Assembly: GCA_014904985.1 (NCBI GenBank)
Contig: MU129105.1
Coordinates: forward strand, 83,563 to 101,045
Direction: 5' to 3'
DNA: 17,483 bases
DNA from: Hydnum rufescens UP504
Taxonomy: Eukaryota; Basidiomycota; Agaricomycetes; Cantharellales; Hydnaceae
A model generated the notes under the pieces. The model had not been told where the DNA came from. It worked only from the letters and a program-made list of their open reading frames with translations, and did no database searches. Positions 11,138-17,483 of the stretch are shown piece after piece. The stretch's first letter is position 1; each line of letters opens with the position of its first letter. The translations under genes were made by a program, and so were the position numbers.

Positions 11138-11189
11138 GTATGTCACCTCAATAGAGGGTGATCTAAATCTAAGGACTCATTTTTATCAG
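11138..11189 (+). other. Intron 1 of the downstream pseudogene (52 nt)
   Basis: It starts GTATGT and ends TTTTTATCAG. It falls exactly on a codon boundary (phase 0), joining AALE to RKNIHALKRR. Removing it also removes an in-frame TGA at 11159, which was intronic rather than a mutation. Confidence 0.75.
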
Positions 11190-11626
11190 AGAAAAAACAT
11201 CCATGCTCTCAAAAGAAGGTTCATTGTCACCTTCCCAACTGATTGTGATAGCAACCTCACTGCCCAGTATCAACAAATGGTCACCAGGCTCTTTAACATC
11301 CAGGCCACTAAGGAGGGGCAACCTCTCATGTCACGAGGCATGCATTGTGCTACAAATGCCAGAGTAACAGCTTATTTCAATACCATCAGGTCTCCATGCC
11401 ATCACAACCCCAGGGGTTAATTCATTCATCTGTCCATCTGGCAAAATGCCTTCAATTTATCTGGTGTCGAACATATTTGATGTGGCTCCAGCAACTCCAA
11501 CACCTTTCAATATCTCAGCCTTTTTTGATGGTATGTCTCATGGCTTTGTATAGCATTGGATCAATTGTTTGAACACGCTCATTATAGATGGCAACATTGA
11601 AGAAGCCGACACTACAGAGACCTCAG

Positions 11627-11685
11627 GTACAAGTGAAAGGTGCCATTTGATAACTCCATACTTACTGAGAACACACCATAAGCAG
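11627..11685 (+). other. Intron 2 of the downstream pseudogene (59 nt)
   Basis: It starts GTACAA, has a CTTAC branch-like motif and ends AAGCAG. Splicing restores a phase-1 Asp codon (G then AC) and connects two long coding-like frames that are otherwise out of register. The donor is weaker than those of introns 1 and 3. Confidence 0.55.
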
Positions 11686-11911
11686 ACAACCCAAGCAACA
11701 CCAAAGTGACCCTCCAAAACTGCCCAGACCTGAAAAAACTGTTTGAATGAATCCCCAATATGGAATGGGCTGAATGCAATTCTTTTATCTACCATGAAGA
11801 CATTGGTTGTTATGACCCCAATGGTGACATTCTATTGACCACTGCTCTTGCCATGTCTCCAAGCCCCTTCCCAGAGGGGACAGCCATCATTGCTGATGTG
11901 AGTTTGTGATT

Positions 11912-11965
11912 GTGAGTTGGATCCCTATACCCACCCCCAATGTACTATATCTCACCACAATTCAG
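11912..11965 (+). other. Intron 3 of the downstream pseudogene (54 nt)
   Basis: It starts GTGAGT, has CTCAC about 11 bases before the end, and ends AATTCAG. Splicing forms a Phe codon (TT then C) and joins ADVSL-stop-F to FKVRATKTF. A second GTGAGT at 11898 would give a frame that soon meets stops, so 11912 is preferred. Confidence 0.65.
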
Positions 11966-12493
11966 CTTCAAAGTCAGGGCCACCAAGACCTTCCAGGTCT
12001 ACTTGACTACAATCCAGTCCCTTGGACCAGCCTTTGTAGAAGAGGTGCCCACTGAAACTATCCCCATCAAATCTGAAGCAGACGAAAAATCCCCAATGAA
12101 ACAAAAACATTCGGAACAACTATCAATGAATCCAAGTCCCAAGAAGCATCCAGCCATCCATAATATGAGCAGTATCACCCCTACTCCAGCCACCCACACC
12201 ACCACTGCTATAACCTCCACCTTCACCACTCCTCCTGCTTCTCCTCAGATCAAGACAATTGAAGAGGATGTATTTGCCTGACATGCAAAGCCCATAAAGC
12301 CAGAACAATTCCTCCCTTCATAAGAAATTTCCAGTTAATACTTCACCTTCCTATTTCTTCCCTCAACAGTTTCAAATAGCTTCTTCTTCTCTACATCCTA
12401 TCTACCACACCAACTTAATACATCCTCAATTGACATCCCTGCATACTCTTTTGGTAGTGGGCATTGCTGTGGCAGCTCAGCCCTAATCATTAT

Positions 12494-12855
12494 ATGTATT
12501 TCATAGCAGGTAATATGCATTTCATAGCAGGTAATATGCATTTCATAGCAGGTAATCTGCATTTGGTAGCAGGTAATCTGCATTTCATAGCAAGTCATCT
12601 GCATTTCATAGCAGGTAATATGTGTTTCATAGCAGGTAATATGCTTTTGTAGTAGGTAACCCATTTTTTGTAGTAGGTGTTTCATTTCTTGTAGTAGGTG
12701 AAATGCTTTGTGTAGTAGGTGATCTGCTTTTTGTAGCAGGTGATTATGCTTTTTGTAGTAGGTGATCAGCATTCTGTAGTAGGTGATCCACATACTGTAG
12801 TAGGTAACTCACATCCCATAGAGGTGATTTGCCTTCTGTAGTAGGTGATCTGAAT
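12494..12855. repeat. Minisatellite, 20-21 bp unit, about 17 copies
   Basis: The unit is close to TTTCATAGCAGGTAATATGCA at the left and drifts to TTTTTGTAGTAGGTGATC at the right. I count 17 units; 16 keep AGGT and one (near 12591) has AAGT. On the minus strand the 21-bp part reads as repeats of ITCYEMH, but the frame slips to HLLQK-type repeats when unit length changes. There is no start context or unique domain, so a real protein is unlikely. Every unit carries a YAG-GTRA string, which resembles fused 3' and 5' splice sites. Confidence 0.9.
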
Positions 12856-12893
12856 CTGTCAGGACAACACTGCCATCAAGGCCACAAACAGAA
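12856..12893 (+). repeat. Inverted-repeat arm A (partner at 14538-14580)
   Basis: This 38-base segment matches the reverse complement of 14538-14575 with four differences, and the similarity weakly continues on both sides (for example GCAGTGGA near 12991). At one position arm A reads TCA where arm B, read on its minus strand, reads TTG. Both can derive from TCG. Confidence 0.75.
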
Positions 12894-12923
12894 AGAGAGA
12901 GAGAAGTGAATTAACCACACATG

Positions 12924-13008
12924 CCTATCACAGTGGAAATCCTAAGCATACAGCAACAACCAAACAGCTATGAACAGGACTCACACCTATTGCAGTGGAA
13001 ATCCTAAG
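12924..13008. repeat. Short direct repeat pair, 62-bp spacing
   Basis: Two 23-base segments at 12924-12946 and 12986-13008 share CAGTGGAAATCCTAAG preceded by CCTATCA or CCTATTG. The difference at their centre is CA against TG, again compatible with an ancestral CG. A further pair, CTGACTAACCCTTAC, occurs at 13144-13158 and 13197-13211. Confidence 0.7.
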
Positions 13009-13330
13009 AGATCAAAACTGAGGATCATCCAACTGCAAAGGGCTATAGATATTATTCCTTCTATGCAGCCACCAGCCTTCCAGAGCCTTCCACCAACTTC
13101 CATAACCTTCTGGATCTCCTAGAGTGCCACCTCCACAGGCTTCCTGACTAACCCTTACTAAGCTCACCCAACCACTTATCAACCATGATCCATCTGCTGA
13201 CTAACCCTTACCCATCCTTCATGCATCCCTCCACATGCCCCATGCCCAACTTCCAGGTATGCCATGCTCATAGTCAATATCTCAAAGGTTGCCCATGCAT
13301 GGGCATGCCAAAGGTGTCAATGGACTGTAG

Positions 13331-13618
13331 TTATGGCAAGGGGTAGGGGATTGGAATGGGTGATGATAATGGTGGAGGAGGGGGAGTCTGGATTGGTAGC
13401 TGTAGGGACTCATGTGGGGGGTGAGGCAATGATAGGTGCTGATGTAGCCATAGGCACTGCCAATGATTGATTGCCCAACCCACAGCCTGCTGACCAATGC
13501 CTGATAGTATGAGGGCAATGATGATGATCAAAATGCTGATGATCATGGCAAAGATGACAAGAACCCCATGACTGAGCTGGGGGAAAGAGGTGAGGGTGTA
13601 TGAGGATACAGGTGCCAT
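13331..13618 (-). CDS. Possible small membrane protein, 95 codons
   Basis: The ATG is at 13618-13616 on the minus strand. Residues about 19-41 (VLVIFAMIISILIIIIALIL and neighbours) form one strongly hydrophobic, Ile-rich segment that could span a membrane. A His/Pro-rich tail follows, ending PIPIPYPLP. There are no homologues I recognise, no clear promoter and no neighbouring partner. Ile and Pro richness may simply reflect runs such as ATCATCATC and CCTCC in repetitive DNA. I regard it as a weak candidate. Confidence 0.22.
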   Translation of the reverse strand: MAPVSSYTLTSFPQLSHGVLVIFAMIISILIIIIALILSGIGQQAVGWAINHWQCLWLHQHLSLPHPPHESLQLPIQTPPPPPLSSPIPIPYPLP

Positions 13619-13699
13619 GTGTTAATATTGATGCAGGATGAAAGTTTGCTGGCTAGCTCTGAGGGCAGAAGCAGATGTCAGTTCACTCCTGACAGAATC

Positions 13700-13781
13700 C
13701 TGTATAGCAGATAACTTCCATCTCATAGTAGGTGATCTGGATCCCCCATAGTAGGTAATGTGCATCTCATAGTAGGTAATA
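13700..13781. repeat. Second small cluster of the YAG-GTRA minisatellite
   Basis: Four units spaced about 20-25 bp carry TATAGCAGATAA, then CATAGTAGGTGA, CATAGTAGGTAA and CATAGTAGGTAA. They match the main array at 12494-12855 and lie in the same orientation. Further loose relatives (TAGCAGGTG) occur at 13870-13926. Confidence 0.75.
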
Positions 13782-13797
13782 ACCTGATATCACCAGA

Positions 13798-14016
13798 CCC
13801 TTCAAGGGGGGGGTTTCATATGTTAAAATGGGGCCTTGAAGGGTCAAAGTAGTTGCCCTGGGCTGCTATAGCAGGTGTTTTGGGTGCCTAGCAGGTGGTA
13901 GCCAGTGCTATGTCTTTGTAGCAGGTGCTTACTTGCTATGAAAATACCCTTCAAGGGTATGTTTGAAAACTGTGAAAATGGGCCTTCAAGGGTCAAAAGT
14001 AGTTGCCCTGGGCTGC
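13798..14016. repeat. Two 70-bp direct repeats, each able to form a hairpin
   Basis: Copy 1 is 13798-13866 and copy 2 is 13947-14016. Both run from CCCTTCAAGGG to GTAGTTGCCCTGGGCTGC, with 149 bases between starts. In copy 1, GACCCTTCAAGG (13796-13807) pairs perfectly with CCTTGAAGGGTC (13834-13845). In copy 2, TACCCTT and AAGGGTA flank a single C as an odd palindrome. No protein or RNA family is recognised. Confidence 0.8.
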
Positions 14017-14037
14017 CTGCCCAGGGGGATTTCCCCC
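14006..14037. repeat. Overlapping GC-rich palindromes
   Basis: CCCTGGGC (14006-14013) pairs with GCCCAGGG (14019-14026) over a 5-base loop. The 3' arm overlaps GGGGGA (14024-14029), which pairs with TCCCCC (14032-14037). The two structures exclude each other. The pair lies at the right end of the second direct repeat, which could mark an element end, but no partner end is evident. Confidence 0.55.
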
Positions 14038-16200
14038 ACCAGGTCAGAACCTGTCAGTTTTGAAACCCTGTGCAATCCCTGACATGCATAGCAATAATTT
14101 GTGAACAATAATGTATACATCTATTGGAATACTGAACCTGTAATTATAAATAATTGTTCTTATTGCTGACCCAGTGAGGGGTATTCCCTGGGTTTCTGGA
14201 CCCCTTCCCAATACCCCCATTGCAGGAATAGCTCCATGTAATATTGATATTGGTTGAAGTAAAATTCTCCATAAGATGAATTTGACAATTGTCAATTGAC
14301 ATCAAAGAAAATTAGGCCTCATTAGGCCAGAAAAATAACCTCAGATGGACTCCTTTTGAGATAAGTGGTTGACTGAGGTGCAATGGTATAGCTTTTAGGA
14401 AGTGGATGGGTACATAACCTGTTGGAAGATGGGGTCAGCTTGTGCCAGATCCATTACATAAGACACATGTAGTGGACAGAATACTGATCAGAATCCACTG
14501 CAGACCCATTCTGCTGACATATTAATCTCACCTCTAGTTCTGTTTGTGGCCTCAATGGCAGTGCTGTGCTGACAGAGATTGGTAATTCCTTATAGATAAT
14601 TACCCTGGTGCCTTCATCTAACAAATGTGCTCAGCCACACTATCACCAAAATATTCCCATTCATCTAACCAGGTTGCTGCCTCCACCCCAATATAGAGTA
14701 GTAAGCTGCCAATCAAGTGGGTGGTGTTGGAGGGATAAATTCCTACTACATACAAACCCCATCCAAGGACAATTTTCCAAATAAATAAACCAATTTCTAT
14801 GTCAATCCACACTTCAATTCCCATGCCATCATTCATTTGAGAATGAGCCTGAATCCCATGTCTGAATTCCATGAATCCATGTCATTCCTTTACCTGCACA
14901 TGAGCCAATTTATTGTTTATCCACAGCACTTCAACAGGCCACCTCAAATTGTATTTTTTTATGCCCTATTCAAGTCCAATTAATTCTGGACATGGCAATT
15001 CAACTTGCAAACCATCCTTGACCTTGGATTAGTCTCTCACTTCTGTCATATGCTCCCTGTTGCCTCAAGGGTGACTCTAATGAATTTCAATCATGTAATA
15101 TGTCACATTACACACCCAGGCCTTAATCCTGACTTGTGGACTTGTCACATGACAAATAGGGGTGGCACTCTCAAGGAGTAAACACAGAATCCCTCACTCA
15201 GTTTTAATCAGATCAATTCAAAGAAATAGTACCCTGAAAGCTACAATTCATACCTTTCAGAAAATATTTAACACAATCCAAATAAATTAAAACTGCACTC
15301 TCCAGGCCATTTTCTTCAGCATCCCATATTGTCAAACAGTATTTTTTGATTCTCTCAGTCAGTTTTGATCCAATTCATTCACAAGAAGCACCCGTGGATA
15401 GCTGGTGATTATGCATGTGCATCCAACAACATAAAGACAATACAATAAGAATTTTCCCTTTTGCAATTAACCTCCCCCATGTTTCACTTCACTATTGCCT
15501 CTGCTTTTCTGATTATTAATGGCAATTATTTTCTGCCAATCTTATTTCAGAGGAAGGGTACATTTAGAGCAACCAGTTCCATCTTTCCCCAAGGGAATCT
15601 GTGCAGTTGGAGAGGAGAAATAGCTTGGTTAAGCCACATTTCCATGTCTTGACTTCATTTTTGAATGTCTCCTTCAGTTTTTAAGCTATTGAGTTGATTT
15701 CTTATTCATCATTTTTGCCTTAATTACACCTTTCCACTGGTTACATTATTGTTCTTCCAAGATGTATATTAAGGCAGGAGGTGTAAATTTTGATTGTCTG
15801 CCCCCTCCCCAGTTTTGAGGCACTGAAGTATTGCTGCTGGTTTTGGGAGATTTGGACTGATACTACTACATTTTGTCTAGGGCCTCAAGAGGAGAGCCTT
15901 AGGGTGTGGTATTGTGACAGAATCTATTCTTTGTTCTATTGCTTGGGCAAGTGTTGCTTATAGCATTAGATTTCCATCCTGAAAGACCTTCATTCCCTCA
16001 AACCTGAACATTTGGATTAATCCTGTGGTCCCCTCCTTTCATTCTCAATTCCATATCACAGACTGTGGCAGAGTCAGTAGATTCCTGCTTACAGTGGGCA
16101 AATTGCACTGGTGCTTGGATCCCACAGATTTGTCATAGCACCTAGTATGGCTTCATGTCTATCTCCAATATTTCAACTTTGACATATTACATGCAATGTT
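14038..16200. other. Long CpG-poor stretch without a recognisable gene
   Basis: Apart from the inverted-repeat arm at 14538-14580, I see no named feature. An 84-codon open frame on the minus strand (14872-14618) has no motif I know. A 63-codon frame at 15461-15652 is likewise unsupported. Only one CpG (about 15393) was seen in more than 2 kb, so this is old, probably methylated DNA. Confidence 0.4.
14538..14580 (-). repeat. Inverted-repeat arm B (partner at 12856-12893)
   Basis: Read on the minus strand, this segment matches arm A, with CACTGCCATTGAGGCCACAA against CACTGCCATCAAGGCCACAA. The arms are about 1.65 kb apart and enclose the hairpin repeats and second minisatellite cluster. They may be fragments of one dispersed repeat or the eroded ends of an element. 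Confidence 0.75.
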
Positions 16201-16211
16201 GTTACAGTCCA

Positions 16212-16478
16212 TCACCTATGCCTCCAGCTTCTGGTCTCCACTTGAAGGAAGGCCTGGCAGAGATAAGGATTGATCCCAATGTCATAGGAGGACATCACTT
16301 TGATACATGTATGTACATGATGCCTATAATCCTGTATATTCATCAATGATCCCTGAAAGTCTGCTTGCAATCTTGGATACACCATGTCCTTGGAAATCTC
16401 CATTCCTGATTTGAGCTTGGATAGAGCTAGCAGTATGCTCTGTGTCATGTGCACTAGGTGGGTCTTCACCCCTACCAC
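16212..16478 (-). CDS. Coding-like fragment of unknown gene, minus strand
   Basis: An 88-codon open frame on the minus strand has a balanced, protein-like composition, with segments such as ILLALSKLKSGMEISKDM and SYDIGINPYLCQAFLQ. It has no ATG at its 5' end (it opens near a GTG), so it is more likely an internal exon or a remnant. It lies downstream, in transcriptional order, of the intron-like array at 16868-17394, so both may belong to one minus-strand gene. I do not recognise the family. Confidence 0.25.
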   Translation of the reverse strand: MVGVKTHLVHMTQSILLALSKLKSGMEISKDMVYPRLQADFQGSLMNIQDYRHHVHTCIKVMSSYDIGINPYLCQAFLQVETRSWRHR

Positions 16479-16867
16479 CCCGAATCCAAAGGATGACCAC
16501 TAGTTTAAGAAGCCAAGATAAGCAATCTCCTGTGCACTTAGAATCAATCTCAACACTGACAACAAAGAAACACCAGATATTGAATGTTGGGCTTGGATGG
16601 GACAGACAGGTGATGCTGGAATGAATGCTTAGATTTCCTGAAGGTGGGAAATTAATGAAAACCTAAACTGACCAACACTTTGAGGAGGGGCACACTGGCC
16701 TTAATCCCCTGCAGGTTTGAGCACCTAATGAAACCTAGGTGAGATGGGGGTAAGGTTTGAAGTGTACAATGACAACATTTACCAGACAGAATCAAAGCAA
16801 GCAATGAATGAGATTGCAATTGTACGGAATCATTTGGCTTTGGCACATTAGATGTACTTACATCATC

Positions 16868-17394
16868 CTGTGGAAAATACAATTGTGAAGAGGGCAGTTG
16901 GGAAATATAATATGATTCCATTGTATAGATCTACAAACTCACAAGCTACATTCCAAATGGCAGCAAAATGTGTATGAACCAGGGACCACACAATGAGGAG
17001 GAGACTTACATCCTATGGGGTAGTAGATGCCACAAAGGAAGAGATCAGGGAGAGAGCAATAATAGAAGGGTGGGAGGTGTGCACTAACCATCTATGGGGA
17101 CAAAACCACCAAGAGGGACATCAGCAAGCAATGATGTATTGAGGTCTAAGACATCTGGACTCACAGACTGGATTGTCAATGGTACCACAAGAGGAATGAG
17201 TAAGGCATGATGCATTAAATTCCAAGATATATGGACTTACTTCCTATATTGTCAATGCCATGGAAAGATGGATCAGTGAGGATGGTGGATCAAAATTCTA
17301 TGAGATTTGAACTTACAACCTATATTGTGAATGCCACCAAAAGATCAATCAGCAAGGGACAATCCATTGAATTCTAAGACAACAGTACATAAAC
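16868..17394 (-). repeat. Tandem array of intron-like units separated by 3-nt spacers
   Basis: On the minus strand, successive units run 17394-17320 (weak donor GTTTAT), 17316-17244, 17240-17168, 17164-17092, 17088-17013, 17009-16946 and 16942-16868. Unit lengths are 75, 73, 73, 73, 76, 64 and 75. Donors from the second unit on are GTAAGT, GTAAGT, GTGAGT, GTTAGT, GTAAGT and GTGAGT; all seven units end in AG. Some have TTGAC or CTGAT branch-like motifs. Spacers between units are GTT, GAA, TCT, ATG, GAT and CTT; a 6-nt GATGAT follows the last unit before another GTAAGT at 16861. The non-splice parts have diverged considerably. An open frame upstream (17483-17395, containing PSGGEVEANV) could be the preceding exon. 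If all units were spliced, the spacers would add one codon each. Whether any is spliced is unknown. Confidence 0.75.
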
Positions 17395-17483
17395 AACATT
17401 TGCTTCCACTTCACCCCCAGATGGCTTCTGCTGGCTCAAATTGACTTGTGGCAATACTGCCTTCCAGATGATTATCTTTTTAA

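Larger units (their letters stand above)
10898..12281 (+). pseudogene. Decayed four-exon gene of unknown family next to the Helitron
   Basis: I do not recognise this protein. Exons are 10898-11137, 11190-11626, 11686-11911 and 11966-12281, joined by introns of 52, 59 and 54 nt in compatible phases, giving about 405 codons. Exon 1 starts MPAL and contains GYWTRDANKTMASIHIFG. Exon 2 contains RRFIVTFPTDCDSN and, after a one-base shift in the G run 11413-11416, NIFDVAPATPTPFNISAFF. Exon 3 contains MEWAECNSFIYHEDIGCYD and FPEGTAIIADVSL, running across intron 3 into FKVRATKTFQVYLTTIQ. The last 80 residues are a Thr/Pro/Lys-rich, low-complexity tail. In-frame stops are TGA at 10910, 11021, 11748 and 11907 and TAG at 11551. 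If the final TGA (12279) is also a decayed CGA, the frame runs on to TAA at 12321. The strand and decay pattern match the Helitron. An accessory or captured cargo protein is possible; function is unknown. Confidence 0.7.

Noticed and set aside
11159..11161. In-frame TGA in exon 1 of the downstream pseudogene
   Set aside because: It lies within a well-formed 52-nt intron (11138-11189), so it is not a disabling mutation.
11898..11965. Alternative donor GTGAGT at 11898 for intron 3
   Set aside because: It gives a 68-nt intron and a frame that meets a stop within about 30 codons, whereas the donor at 11912 keeps the long downstream frame.
12398..12793. 131-codon minus-strand frame with ITCYEMH repeats as a repeat protein
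   Set aside because: It is a translation of the minisatellite. The repeat phase slips where unit length changes, and there is no unique domain or promoter.
12494..12855. CRISPR-like array
   Set aside because: The 20-21 bp units are contiguous, with no unique spacers, in a eukaryotic context.
14618..14872. 84-codon minus-strand frame as a gene
   Set aside because: It looks mildly protein-like but has no motif, no conserved neighbour and no splice-linked extension that I could support.

Overview
The window looks like a transposon-rich, gene-poor stretch of a basidiomycete (probably Agaricomycete) nuclear genome. This rests on a Helitron of the fungal type (DUF6570-like zinc region, Helitron_like_N Rep, Pif1-type helicase), on very short GT-AG introns (52-59 nt) in the gene next to it, and on heavy loss of CpG dinucleotides, as expected for repeats under long-term cytosine methylation. 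Species and lineage cannot be fixed from sequence alone.

Layout. Positions 1-3300 keep ordinary CpG frequency; the only structure I see there is a roughly 280-bp tandem duplication (261-890). A short AT-rich zone (3300-3840) leads into CpG-depleted DNA that runs to the end of the window. Its first block, 3841-10620, is one Helitron Rep-helicase gene on the + strand. All of it lies in a single reading frame with no frameshift. It is broken only by five in-frame TGA codons and by a 514-bp solo LTR (6415-6928) flanked by the 5-bp target duplication TAGAT. Removing the LTR and one TAGAT copy restores the frame exactly. At least two expected arginines, including the helicase motif VI arginine, read as His. 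TGA-only stops and Arg-to-His changes both fit CGA to TGA and CGT/CGC to CAT/CAC decay. The solo LTR still has many CpGs, so it arrived late.

About 170 bp downstream, a TATA box and CT-rich leader precede a second decayed gene (10898-12281, same strand). I resolve it into four exons with three short introns, about 405 codons. It carries four TGA stops, one TAG and one single-base shift. I do not recognise the family; because it sits next to the Helitron and decayed in the same way, it may be an accessory or cargo gene.

The right third (12.3-17.5 kb) is repeats and unrecognised DNA: a 20-21 bp minisatellite whose units each carry a YAG-GTRA motif (12494-12855, with a satellite cluster at 13700-13781), inverted copies of a 40-bp segment (12856-12893 and 14538-14580), and a pair of hairpin-bearing 70-bp direct repeats (13798-14016).

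The most unusual feature is on the minus strand at 16868-17394: a tandem array of six or seven intron-like units. Each has a GT start (mostly GTNAGT) and an AG end, is usually 73 nt long, and is separated from the next by exactly 3 nt (6 nt once). If spliced, it would be a run of one-codon exons. It could be an expanding intron array in a gene or gene remnant. Transcript data would settle it.
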